In this document: piece after piece, positions 24,741 to 35,289 of the stretch
How positions within the stretch are numbered: the first letter of the stretch is position 1
How the letters are laid out: the number at the start of each line of letters is the position of its first letter
NCBI GenBank assembly: GCA_029582165.1
Contig: CM055886.1
Span: 25,854,669-25,918,668, forward strand
DNA: 64,000 bases
DNA from: Portulaca oleracea
Lineage: Eukaryota > Streptophyta > Magnoliopsida > Caryophyllales > Portulacaceae
Direction: 5' to 3'
Position numbers and translations under genes: made by a program
The notes under the pieces: generated by a model
The model's database searches: none
Told to the model about the DNA's origin: nothing
What the model saw: the letters and a program-made list of their open reading frames with translations, nothing else

Positions 24741-25479
24741 TGAAATAACCCTAGAGGGGGGTGAATAAGGTTGTATAAAATTTCTGCAACTTAATCAACA
24801 CAAAAGAGTTAATAGAACTTTTATAAACTGAATAATACTTCTTTATTGATGGAACTAAAGTGCAAGAGAAAGGAGGAGGTTACAACTCAGCACTATTGAG
24901 GATTGTGAGGTCCTCAACAGAGCTTACAAAGGCAGAAAACTTCAGAGGTGACTTCTGCAGTTGAGGCCTCACAGAAGAGGCGATTACAGATGAAAAATAC
25001 ACCTAAAGTGAGAACTCTATCTCACTTTAAAAAAACAGCCTTAGAGGCCCTCACCAAAATTCACTCACTGGTTACGACCTCACCACTTTTCCCAGTGGCT
25101 ACAACTCAGAATATTTTCACACAAATATTCCAACAACTCAGAATTTTCTAACAAAAATTCCTACAACGATTTTCTTGGTTGGAAATCCGTAATGTTTAAA
25201 GATAATGACCACTCTATTTAAAGTTTGAGTCTCCAACGCTTGTTTGATGCTTTCCGAATGTGAGGATTGTTTCCATCTTGGGAGTAGATCCACAATCTTC
25301 CTATTTAGGCAAATGACTTTTTCTTTTAATTCTAGGGAAGATAAGGAATATTTATATAAAGGAAACTTCCCTGAATTTATATCTTCAAATTTGTCTTTCA
25401 ATCAAAAGTATTGTGGTCGTTCTGGAGGTCCTCAGTGATGTGGCCGTTGAGGTCCTCAGAGTTGAACTGTGTTTCTTCA
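24741..25479 (-). repeat. complete LTR of the gag-only element
   Basis: This 739-bp LTR (minus strand TGAAGAAACA ... GGGTTATTTCA) is bounded on the left by the primer site at 24727-24739. Its inner half matches 22662-22948 closely. Confidence 0.7.
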
Positions 25480-25508
25480 TAATTTGTTAAAGAACTTTTT
25501 GTAGCAAT

Positions 25509-25579
25509 GGGCATTCGACCTAGTTGTACGATTCTTGCTTAGGGTGCGACAGGGCTTGAGTTCAATTCTTGGAATGCAC
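25509..25579 (+). tRNA. tRNA-Pro(AGG)-like gene, decayed (probable pseudogene)
   Basis: The 71 bases fold as a tRNA: acceptor GGGCATT pairs with AATGCAC except one G/A mismatch; the anticodon loop is TTAGGGT (AGG); the T arm TTGAG-TTCAATT-CTTGG pairs throughout, partly by G-T wobble. The D arm keeps CTAG-TTGTA instead of the usual CTAGTGGTA. The anticodon stem CTTGC/GCGAC has a C/C mismatch. Most changes from a normal plant tRNA-Pro look like C-to-T or G-to-A decay. It is followed at once by an A-run instead of the T-run terminator. It may be a retro-copied tRNA or the head of a SINE. Confidence 0.6.
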
Positions 25580-26205
25580 AAAAAAATATTATCAATGTAT
25601 TTTTCTTGATAGTTTGATGTTTAGTCATTATGGTTTGTAGCATACATTTGCGGATAATTACTATTAAATTTAATATATAAGTTTGAGGGGGTATTTCATA
25701 GATCAGAAGTGAATAGTAGTTTACTTATTCATTATTCAAAATGAATAATTGTTGGTCATTTTTTATGTCGGTTGACATTATTTACAACAATCTATGTACG
25801 GTAATTGTATGAATGGTTGAATATTAGTAATTTTAACAACGAACAATGTTCACTTCGCTCGTTAAACATCCAGAAACAAGTCAATGATGAACAAATTTCG
25901 TCGGTGATGGTCGTAATGTGAATATTTATATTATTAGTTTCATCAACTACAACTAATTTGGTCGATAGTGACATACATTTCCTCGTTATTAAGGGATCAA
26001 TAACGATGAACGAATGTGGTGGTTATTGTTCTTACTAAGGATAAACATTTTTCATGTCATCGTCAAAGACTTTCACGAATGATTAATTTATAAGAAATGA
26101 ACATCGAACATTTGTTGGTCTTGCCTTTTAACCACGACATCAAGTGCTTTTAACTACCAATTTGTTCACCATTGAAGACTAAATTTCTAGTAATGACAGA
26201 TGACG
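25580..26205. other. AT-rich intergenic DNA, nothing recognised
   Basis: I see no gene, terminal repeat or RNA here. The composition is AT-rich with short inverted motifs only. Confidence 0.6.
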
Positions 26206-26590
26206 CTGCTTAGACGACGAATAAGAAGGTGAAAAAGGACGCCATCAAAATACGATGATCACGAGGAGAGAGCTCTATCAACCATTCAACTATGTTTGGA
26301 ACTGAATGTGCTTCAGGAGGTTCTTGGCATGGAGACATCTGTGGACCTATGGAACAAGTTGGAACAACTCTACATGACGAAGAACATCGCCAACATAACC
26401 GCATGAAGGAACATCTCTATTCTTTTAAGATGGTTGAAGGTACTCATGGCCAAAAATATTTGAATGCATTTACTTCTGTTATTCATGATCTTGAGAGTAT
26501 ACCTAAAGATGACTTAACTAGATGAGGCTATTTTGCTCGTTGTATCATTTCCTGAATCCTACAAAACCTTTAAAGACATTGTGATTGTGA
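26206..26590 (+). pseudogene. copia gag relic
   Basis: Translation across frames gives EVLGMETSVDLWNKLEQLYM, then TKNIANITA, YSFKMVEG, YLNAF and VIHDLES, and finally VSFPESYKTFKDIVI, a familiar copia gag order. It is broken by several stops and shifts. It directly precedes a TRIM-like LTR relic. I cannot tell whether the two ever formed one element. Confidence 0.7.
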
Positions 26591-26599
26591 TTAACTTTG

Positions 26600-27560
26600 T
26601 ACTCATCTTTTTCATAGAAAAAGTTTTTTATGGTTATCGCCGTTTGTAAGAGTTTCTCTGAGTTCTTCGATTTCCCACGTAAATTGTTTGTCCTTTATTC
26701 AGTTATCATTGATTTCATGTGACTCGATCCTATACCGAATTTTCACATATTTCCCAACACGTGGTATCAGAGTAGGTTCAACCAAATTAAAGGGAGCAAT
26801 TAGTTGTGAAATCCTGAGTGTCAGGGTGATGGTGACATGAGTGCTGGTTCGAGAAGTTCCAGGGCAAGATCATATTCAAGAAGGTGGGGACTGAGTCTAC
26901 AAAGTCAAATTGCGACCGTTTAAACATATTGGGTGGAAGCTTCTGAGTATTAGCTGATTTTAGTTCAAGGTAGAGTTTGTTAAGAATATTGTGTTCTAAA
27001 ATCTCCAATGTTAGCCACATGATTTATTTCCTAATTGTTAGGAAATTATTTAGGTTTCCTTATTATATTGGATTTCCTAATTATATTAGATTTGGTAAAT
27101 TTTAATTGGAGTTGTGTGATCAATCTTTGTCTCCCTATATATTTCCAAGTTGTTGAAGATATTATGTGTCTCTCGTGGGAGAGCAGTGGATGTCTCGTGG
27201 AGAGAATCGTGGCATAAAGACTAAGGATTCTTCAAAGCGCCATCCTTGAAGGGGATTAGAGAGATACGAGCAGATGATTCACTAGGGTTTGAAGAGTTGT
27301 CATAGTGACAGTCTGAGTGATATTCTTCTCGTGTAATTTGGTCTACTGAGCTAGATATGAATCTCTCATATTGATCTCTTGAGAGATTAGAGTTCTATTG
27401 TTGTACGCTAACCTTGATAGTGGAGTTTATTTATGTTTGTGTTGTTTGTGGGTTTTTCTTCTAGTTCTTAGGATTTCTACGTTAAATCTTGTCTCTTTTG
27501 TTTATGTTATTTATGCATTATTTTTCTCAATGTGTGAAACATGAGATATGTTACCTAATT
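26600..27560 (+). mobile_element. second TRIM-like LTR relic
   Basis: A partial LTR end (to CCCAACA at 26759) is followed by GTGGTATCAGAG (primer site), about 210 bp of non-coding DNA, a purine tract TTCAAGGTAGAG, and a right LTR starting TGTTAAGAATATTG at 26978. The interior and LTR start resemble the element at 12332-13848 (GTTAGGAAATTATTTAGG, TTTCCTAATTATATTAG). The left LTR is mostly missing and the right end is uncertain. Confidence 0.65.
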
Positions 27561-27603
27561 ACGCTACAAGTCTGCTTTAACTGTTTTCTTCCTTCACATT
27601 TTA

Positions 27604-27969
27604 AAAAACAACTAAAGGGACTTCATATTTTTGTGTAATAATTTTAAGGACTCTATATTATGATAAATAATTGTGGGTAACGTTATTTTTTTATGTAAAT
27701 ATTTAGGGGGACATTCCGACCAATTTCCGGCCAAAAATGGCACGAAATAATGGGTTTGATGTTTAGGTGTGTTTAATATGTTAAGAGATTTGCTTGTATA
27801 TGTTAGAGCTAACTATATAACTTCAATTTAAAACATGCTTAAACATAATTGACCAGAATGTCCCCCTAAATATTTACATCAAAAATAATGTCACCTCACA
27901 ATTATTTATCATACTATATGACCCTTAAATTATTACACCAAAATATGATGTCCCTTTAGTCGTTTTTTG
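27604..27969. mobile_element. Mutator-like foldback MITE
   Basis: Arms of about 130 bp (from AAAAAACAACTAAAGGGAC and its complement ending near 27969) face each other and are mostly complementary. The flanks TTCACATTTTA and TTCATATTTTA form a probable 11-bp target duplication with one mismatch, as expected for Mutator-like insertions. It has no coding capacity. Confidence 0.7.
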
Positions 27970-27980
27970 TTCATATTTTA

Positions 27981-28459
27981 GGCCATGTTCTTTTATACGG
28001 CTGACTGCGGTGTGGTGGAATTGTGGTAAATTGTGGTGGGTTTGGAAAAGTTGTGAGTTGTGGAAAGTTATGGGTTTTGGTTTTAATAATTAGGCACCGT
28101 TCTTTTATGCGTTAACGCACCCAAACGCAACGCAACTTACCACAACCTACTGCAACATACGCAACATAATGTAAATTATCATTACTTTTTAACTATTTCC
28201 ATCGCAACTTAACGCAATCTACCGCAACTAATCGTAACGCAACGCACTAAAGAACGGGGCCATAGAATGTGTTAGAAAATGTGAAATTGTGGTGAGTTGT
28301 GGAAAGTTTAACTTTTAATAAAAAGATAAATTAAATTAGAAAAAATAGATTGTGGTGGGTTGTGGTAGATTGTGGTGGATTGGTTGGTTCTAGTGAAATA
28401 TGACAAGTTGCGGTGAGGTGTGGTACCGCAACCAGCCAGTCGCATAAAAGAACAGGGCC
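27981..28459. mobile_element. Tourist-like MITE hosting a second MITE
   Basis: The left end GGCCATGTTCTTTTATACGG and the right-end complement GGCCCTGTTCTTTTATGCG are terminal inverted repeats. The interior is rich in TTGTGGTGGG-type repeats. A related but distinct MITE sits inside (28093-28261). Copies of the family occur at 46566 and 53061. Confidence 0.7.
28093..28261. mobile_element. small MITE nested in 27981-28459
   Basis: The element runs from GGCACCGTTCTTTTATGCG to GCACTAAAGAACGGGGCC, with ACGCAACGCA repeats inside. The same subfamily occurs at 57505-57655. The flanking triplets are TTA and ATA, so the duplication is imperfect here. Confidence 0.7.
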
Positions 28460-28935
28460 TATAATTGAACATTAATGATCAAAATTTTTAAAGTTCAATT
28501 CACACGTAAATCAAAGTAACAACCTATATAGAATTTTAGGTATATAAGGCAATAGAAGTACTTGTTGGCCTTGTATTTGTTCAATTCATGTTTGCTCAGT
28601 AGATGTTCATCCTTTGGCCATATTACCATTTGGCAGGTGATTTATTCTTCTCAAATCTTGGTCAAAGTCGTTTCAAATAGAGGACCTCTCAAGTTTAATT
28701 TCAAAAATGCATCAGTGCTTGAAATTAGGACACAATGGCCAACATTCTAGTGTTGAAAACCGTAGGGAACAAGAGAAAGCAATATAGAAGATGCAGTGGT
28801 ATGCTTAAAGGAGCAGAACCAATCAGAAAATGTACAAAAGCAGCAGGAGACAAGCCGAGAAGGTGAAATAGTGGAGGGAAGAAGAAGCACCAACAGTGCA
28901 AATAGATCATGTAATTTGTGACCCCCTGATTTCCA
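28460..28935. other. 3' flank of the membrane-protein gene
   Basis: The stretch holds no ORF of note. It includes the expected 3' UTR of the minus-strand gene next to its stop codon at 28936; no clear poly(A) signal could be chosen. Confidence 0.4.
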
Positions 28936-29547
28936 TCAGGCAGGCTTGTTGTTGGTCTTGTCATCCATCTCCACTGACTTGCCCTCAAAGCTGCTGTTAA
29001 CATTAGAGATGGACTGTTGATAAATTGGGTTGATCTTCATGCTCCTCTTCATCTCCATTGCGTGTCGGTCAGCCTGGAAGGCATGATATTCCCTGAGAGA
29101 GCAGCAATGCAGAGCACAAGTGAGGAGCAAGACAGTGGGCTGCGTGACCAGCTGGGCTACAAGGATGAGGCAGTCCAGCCTGATGAGAAACACGGCCTCC
29201 CTGATACCCCTGTGGGAATCCAGCATGGAGAGGCTCTGCTTCTCCCTCACAAACAGGGCGAAGAAGCTGAGGCCTTGGCTGGCAATGGAGGCCATCTGGA
29301 AAGACACCTCGCTCAAGAAGCAGCCCTGGGTCGATTTTGTCAGTCTGGAGAACAAACCCAGTAATGAGGAGGCAAGAGAGATGAAGGAGGAGATTAGGAG
29401 GGCCCAACCTAAGGATGTTGGGGGTGTTCGAACCAGGATGATTGGCGCAATGGAAGCCGATGCCAGGATGAACAGCAACAAGTTTAGACATGAAACTATC
29501 GCGTTTGGGATGGAGCACCTCTGGCTCTGTTTCGAGGACGAGCCCAT
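28936..29547 (-). CDS. uncharacterised four-transmembrane plant protein
   Basis: An intact single-exon frame of 203 codons has ATG at 29547. Four hydrophobic segments are visible: about residues 14-38 (NAIVSCLNLLLFILASASIA), 46-68 (WALLISSFISLASSLLGLFS), 79-102 (VSFQMASIASQGLSFFALFV) and 125-150 (LILVAQLVTQPTVLLLTCAL). The soluble C-terminus is hydrophilic and carries EYHAFQADRHAMEMKR followed by a Ser/Asn-rich tail. No catalytic motif is visible. It resembles a family of short plant membrane proteins without known function; I cannot name it. The composition (GC-richer than its surroundings) and lack of lesions mark it as a real host gene. A TATA-like TTTATTTAAAG lies about 100 bp upstream (near 29650, minus). 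The region 28460-28935 downstream is probably 3' UTR and flank. Confidence 0.8.
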   Translation of the reverse strand: MGSSSKQSQRCSIPNAIVSCLNLLLFILASASIAPIILVRTPPTSLGWALLISSFISLASSLLGLFSRLTKSTQGCFLSEVSFQMASIASQGLSFFALFVREKQSLSMLDSHRGIREAVFLIRLDCLILVAQLVTQPTVLLLTCALHCCSLREYHAFQADRHAMEMKRSMKINPIYQQSISNVNSSFEGKSVEMDDKTNNKPA

Positions 29548-29920
29548 TTTTGGACACTGACTGATTGATTGATTGATTCGGGAGGTTTTGGAATTTTGGT
29601 GTGGACACTGGAGTACTGGACAGCGGGGGAGTGGAATTTGAATGCTTTAAATAAAGTGACTAATTTTCTTCCTTTGTCTGGATAAACATATCCAACGGCT
29701 ATTTGTTTAGGGACCCGCCACCTAATATAACGTTCGTTTCCCTACTTGGAGCAACTTCATAGGTAAATGAATCTGATTTGTTATTTATCAAAACGGATTA
29801 GAATTTTATCAAAATTTAAAGTTTATCAGTACCTTTTTCGCCTTAAAATGCTATTATTACATTTAAAAATATTAAGTTTTCCAATAGACTCTAAAACATA
29901 CTTTTATTCACTAAAAAATG

Positions 29921-30518
29921 GAGTAAATTACATTTACCTTAGCTGACATTTGTAGTAATAATTTTTGCACACCCGCCATTTGTGAAATAATTTTCACCTT
30001 ACCTGACATTAAGTGTTCATAAATTTAAATATCCTAAGATATTTTATAATTGATTTTTGTTGGATTTTCTAGTGTAACATTAAAAAGATAAATATGAATT
30101 GACTTTTTTACCCTTGATATTAATTCGTTTGACTTTCAATTAAATATGAATTGACGTTTTTACCCTTAATATTAATTCATATGACATTAACATGGGATCG
30201 GAGTGTTGAAGAAGAGGAGTGTGAGAGGTATCGACTGTTGGTGTTTTCTATTTGAAGTTTCGACACACCTTTTTCAATACAAAACAATGAAAGAGTCATT
30301 TAAGTCATTTCCTTCTCAATATTATAAGCAGCATGGTACATTCACATATTCATATAGGGGCATTATTGTATTTTCTCATTTTCGATGAAAAGTAACCGAA
30401 TTTTGCCACTAAAAAACACTTTCACTTAATGTCAGGTAAGGTGAAAATTATTTCACAAATGTCGGGTGTGCAAAAATTATTACCACAAATGTCAGGTAGG
30501 GTAAATGTAATTTACTCC
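29921..30518. mobile_element. Mutator-like foldback MITE with 10-bp TSD
   Basis: The ends GAGTAAATTACATTTACC and its complement GGTAAATGTAATTTACTC open arms of about 100 bp, with matching CACACCCG and TTTCACCTTACCTGACATTA segments. The exact 10-bp repeat CTAAAAAATG flanks both sides (29911-29920, 30519-30528). The size of the duplication and the long arms fit Mutator-like MITEs. Confidence 0.85.
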
Positions 30519-30528
30519 TAAAAAATGT

Positions 30529-32051
30529 ACACAAACTTTATTTTTTATAAAACCACGAATATTGGGGTCTAGCTCATTATCCGATTGTAGTTACATTTTA
30601 ACCTTAGATTTTAACCAAAACTTTTCCAATAGACACTGAAACTTACTTTTTTTATATAACCACAAATACAAATAATTAATTTTATAATTATAATATCATA
30701 TATTGTTGAAAAGTTTTATTTTTTATGCCTAACTTTTGAGTTTATAAAGAAACTCCTGATAATATGCCTAAATGATTGTTTGCATAGCAAATGCATGGTA
30801 ATTTTTTTATAATTAATAATTAATCTTATCTATCAAACAAAAATAGTGTACGTACAAAGCTATAATAAATATTCATTTAACAAAAAGTGGAACACTTAAA
30901 AATTAAAATAAATATGGGGCTAGCTAATAATTAGATAGTATGTTGCTTTATGGTCTCAACTTACTTGTACAAGTTGGAAAGAATTGATCAAAGCTGAGAG
31001 AAATTGGAAGAAATTGATATGAATTAGAAGAAATTAAAACTGTTTGATAGAGTTAGAAAGAGTTAAAATTTATTCTAATAGATATATAATTTGTAGAGAA
31101 GATATATAATTACTGTTTTTTTCTCTTACTTTTCTTGTAAATTAAAATTAAAATTAAAACCAATATTAAAGTAAAACTAAATTAAAACTAAAAGGATACT
31201 TAAAATTAAAACTAAAAATTAAATGAAAATTATAAAAGTCATGATATATCTAAGTTGTCAGCAAAAGAAAAATAGTAATAAACTAATATGAACAAAGTTA
31301 CAAAAGTTCTAAGAACTGTCACCCTAAATGAGATTAACTTATATCATATGATATTTGATCTCTAAATTGGTTTATCGCATGTTTAATATGTTCAACAAAC
31401 AACATAACTTCATATCTTTCTTGGGTAAGATGTTACCCTGGTGAGATTTTTATACCGTTTTGATAAACACGACTAAAATTATGCAGTGTACATGCTGCAA
31501 TACTAACTTTAATATTGATTAAATTTCATTTGAGATATCCTATTATCCTATATCTTCCATGTTGTCTTTACAACTCCAAATGTTTCTAGCACAGTTGTTC
31601 TTAAAGAGGAAAGATGATAATTAAACTTTTCTTTAATCCCTTGAGGCAGATAACCTCTCTTAGAATCTCTTTTGAATTTCGGAATATGATATTGAACATT
31701 TGAACAATCTTATCTTTATAAGGTATTAGATATCAAGTTGTACAACGATATCCGGAATTGTCCATATAGCTAATATTTTCCTAGCCATATATAACAAATA
31801 AAAACAGGTTGAATGAAAGCAATGTTTTTTTTTTTTTTTTGCATGTGTAAATAAATAGAATTAATGGAGTACATGTATAAGATGTGAGAAATTAAATTTG
31901 GATCAGATAAAGGGAAAATTAAATTATCAAATAACTTAAAAATACCAAGTATTGACATTGTGAATTAAATTCTACAATTTTTTTCAATCAAAGTTTTATC
32001 TTTTATCAACTACACACAATTACATAAAATTTTGGAATATTAGATTTTAAC
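30529..32051. other. AT-rich intergenic DNA
   Basis: Long A/T tracts, including an 18-base T run near 31825, and repeated AAATTAAAAC-like words. I see no gene, RNA or bounded element. Confidence 0.6.
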
Positions 32052-32054
32052 AAT

Positions 32055-32591
32055 CACAACAAGAAAAATATGTTTGGGAAACAAATTTAGAGTAATTTAG
32101 GCAACAAAAAAAAATATTATTGAGTTAATTTAAAATAAGGCAACCATGGAGCTTTCTGTCCGGAATTTGGATAACTGATGTTCCGGAACCAATTATGGAA
32201 AGGGCATCAGAGGATATGTATCGCTTTATCAATGAGACTCTAATATAACTTCCCCCTCCGTTTATCAAAAAAAATAGGGCAACCAAATAATTTAGTGGTT
32301 AAATACATTATATATGGCAATAAAATATTTTTTATTGCAATTGATATAGATTGGGCAACAATTTAAAGAAAAATGGTTGCCAAAAATTCCTAAGGCAACA
32401 AAAAAATTTGGTTGCACAACACAACTAAATTGTGCTACCATTTTTACTAATTTGTTGCCCGGACTTTGAGTTTCAAGGATAAAACTACCAAATCGTGACA
32501 ATTTATTTTTGTAGCACTATGTTAAAGGGCAACAAAAATTGGACTAAGGCAACAAATTTTTTTGTTGCCCAAAGTAATTTTTCTTGTTGTG
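32055..32591. mobile_element. CACTA-like MITE, TSD AAT
   Basis: The element starts CACAACAAGAAAAAT and ends ATTTTTCTTGTTGTG, one base away from the classic CACTACAAGAAA ends. It is flanked by the 3-bp duplication AAT (32052-32054, 32592-32594), as expected for CACTA elements. The subterminal regions repeat GGCAACAAA many times in both orientations, the usual transposase-binding layout. No ORF. Confidence 0.8.
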
Positions 32592-32594
32592 AAT

Positions 32595-33128
32595 CCCTAC
32601 TTTGAGCTTTTGTATGCCAATAATCCCTACATTTTTTATTTCTTTAATTCATGCCCATATTGTTTTTTTTTCATTCTTGCCTCCAGAAATGTTATGAAGT
32701 CTACCTAGTAAAAGAATTTTAAAAATCTAAGCATTATTATGATTCTTTTTAAGGAATAAAAGTGAAAAAAAATCGTTAAAATGAAAAAAAAAATCAAAAC
32801 AATAGAATCTTTCTAAAAAAATATCTCTGGCAAAACGCAATTCGTCGATTTCAATCCAAGGTGCACATGGGACAAATGTTGCAAATTCATTACAAATCGT
32901 TGGAAAGTGATGTGCAATGTTTTGAATCAAATGCAAGTCAAACTTTATGATATTTTAGGTGTACACTCGGTGGTGTCCTACTATAATACGATTTTTATTT
33001 TTCTTGGACCGCCAAAAGACAAAAACAAAGTAGTGATTATTAGCGTACAAAAGCTGAAAGTATGGATTATTAGAATCTAATTTTCCTAAAATTTAACAAA
33101 TATTGAAAAATATTACTAATTAGTAAAT
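32595..33128. other. intergenic DNA, nothing recognised
   Basis: AT-rich sequence between a MITE and an LTR fragment; no coding or terminal-repeat signal seen. Confidence 0.5.
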
Positions 33129-33709
33129 TGAAATAACCCTAAAGGGAGGGTGAATGGGGTTATGAAACTCTCTGCACAGTAGATTCACTAATAAAGGACG
33201 TTAGTGTCTTAATCTGTTCAGATTAAGATCCAAAACAGTTCAATAAGAAATTTCAGAATAAAGGACAATAAGTGGAATCTGAATAACCTCCTTTATTTTA
33301 GTAGAATAGAATACGATTGAAACAACCTAAGGTAAACATCCTTAGGTTTACAGAGAGCCAAGCGCCTTTCAATGGACGCTTTAAGGTTTCTGGAAATACA
33401 CTTCACCAAACACAGTTTTGGTGAAACTTCAACTCGATCCTAAATCCTTCAAGGATTCGATTACAAGAGCCTATCACAATTCTAGATCCGTTAAGAATTT
33501 GAAAGCGCTCAAACACAAATCACTCACAAACACTTTTTCTTTCTGATCGAAGAAAGAAAACAATCAAAACAAGAACAAAATATCTCTGTTTTGAACACCC
33601 GATTTCTTCCGTGGAATCGATTTATAGAGTTTGTTCATTCTTGATGGACGAAGCCGTTGAGATCTGATCTTGATCAGATTCTTTCCTTCTTTGCGATTTC
33701 CAGTCTCCA
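33129..33709 (-). repeat. SIRE-like copia LTR fragment
   Basis: The left end TGAAATAACCCTAAAGGGAG matches the LTR end at 24741 (TGAAATAACCCTAGAGGGG). The following text has the same style, ending in sequence with repeated GGATTCGA / GATCTAG motifs. No primer site, gag or second LTR is adjacent, so it is a solo or truncated LTR of a related subfamily. The right boundary is approximate. Confidence 0.6.
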
Positions 33710-34671
33710 ACAATAAAGCATAATTGATAAATGATATGGTACTCCAACAATAAAGCATAAACCAAAAAACATGTAGTTAGTAAATTAGGTTAAATTTAAC
33801 TCAACGTCCAAAAAGAACGAGGCTACAATATGTATAATTTTGAACACTGAAATAGTGAGACTGGAATATTATATGGTACTCCAACAATAAAGCATAATTG
33901 ATAAATGATAGGTGTGATAAATATTAATACTTTTGAATACGTTGGTAATTTTTGGTAAGTTTATTTAAGTTTAGATAACTTTTGGTAAATTTATATAAAT
34001 TTAGGTATGATTTTGAAAAAAAATTGATGTTTTTACATAATATTACATATATGTGAATTATATTTCAAAATGTGAAAACAAAGAAAGATTTAGAGATATT
34101 CTAACTTTAGTTATTTATTGTTATTGTTTTTTTACTTTTAAAATTTTTAATTTTTAGTTTTAGTTAAAATTTCAATTATTTTATTAATTATTGTATTATT
34201 TAATATATTTTTAAACTTTTTTGTTATTTATTTATATATTAGTTTATTTTTTTATTTTATTTTTGATTACTTATTTTTAAAATTTAATTCTTATATTATT
34301 TAATTTCGCACTTTTCCCCTTTTATTATTTTAAATTTTATTATTTTAATATTTTGAATTTTGAAGTTTCTTTTTCCAATTTTTTGAATTTTGAATTATAT
34401 GTTTTTTTTATTTTAATTTTTTATTCTTAGTTTTAGTTTTAATTTTTTTACTTTTCAATTTTATTTAATTTCTTTATTTTCGTTGTTAATTTTAAATTTT
34501 AAATTTATAAATTTTAAAAATATCAATAATTAATAAAAATAAAAAATCACAAAACATATGACTTACAAAGTTAAATTTTGAAAATTATGAAATTGAAAAA
34601 AGAAAAATTTTTATATTAAAATTTGAAAAATTTTAACATTTGAACATTTAAATTAATAAATTTAAAAATTT
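33710..34671. other. AT-rich DNA with a short duplicated segment
   Basis: The phrase ACTCCAACAATAAAGCATAA occurs at about 33733 and 33878, and its 3' part also near 33707. From 33930 on the sequence is almost pure A/T with poly-T tracts. No gene. Confidence 0.55.
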
Positions 34672-34972
34672 AAAACTGTAACACCCCGTAAAATGCTATT
34701 GTGTTACCGTTGAAATTTCTGACGTGCGTTACTTTCCGTTTGTTTATATGAGTTGTTATCACACAGAGCTATTAGGAACGCGAGTGAGTTCGTTAGAATT
34801 TTTAGAGTCTTAAAAATATTAGTTAGAGACTTTTTGGGTATCGGTTAAAATTAATTGGGATCAGTTTGTAAAAACTGTTTAAGGAAAGGTGTTGTTTTAG
34901 AAAAAAGATTAATTTTGGAAGGGTATTACTAACACCTAGGTTTAATTTGTACTAATTTTACCCTAATTTCTC

Positions 34973-34985
34973 TCTCTATAAATAC
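34973..34985 (+). promoter_or_regulatory. TATA box of solo LTR 2
   Basis: CTCTATAAATACC stands about 300 bp from the LTR start, just before the CCACC-rich leader. This is the probable promoter of the parent element and could still start transcription rightwards. Confidence 0.5.
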
Positions 34986-35289
34986 CCTATTTGAATCCAT
35001 ACCCAATAAACAAATACCCTAAAATTCTTCATCAGCCGCAATTCCATATTTTATTCTCTCTCTCTCCTTTCTCTCTCCTTCCCCCCCCCCCGTTCTCTTC
35101 CTTCTTCTTCCTCGGTGTTCAACCCCGACGCAACACCACCCAAGCCACCACCCATGCAACCACCATCAACCACCCTCCTTCCACCCTCTGCTCACCGGCG
35201 ACCACCACTACACCTTTTCCAACTACCACCGGACCCCCGTCGGTTTGTTCCGCTGCCCAGAACCACCCCAGAACACTGTCGGAGAACAG

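Larger units (their letters stand above)
22662..25479 (-). mobile_element. gag-only SIRE-like copia element (TR-GAG-like)
   Basis: Minus strand: a complete LTR (25479-24741), a primer site like TTAGTATCAGAGT, gag, and then, with no pol between, a second partial LTR (22948-22662). The LTRs share ATGCTTTCCGAATGTGAGG, the ATTTATATAAAGGAAACTTCC segment and the GGTCCTCA-rich end. The gag frame, apart from one TAA at 23343, stays open right up to the LTR. It therefore looks like a non-autonomous gag-bearing element rather than one that lost pol at random, though deletion cannot be excluded. The left LTR is cut off at the Athila/Tat-like LTR. Confidence 0.7.

Noticed and set aside
29017..29608. Long ORFs in other frames at the membrane-protein gene
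   Set aside because: Shadows of the minus-strand CDS, which alone has coherent transmembrane segments.
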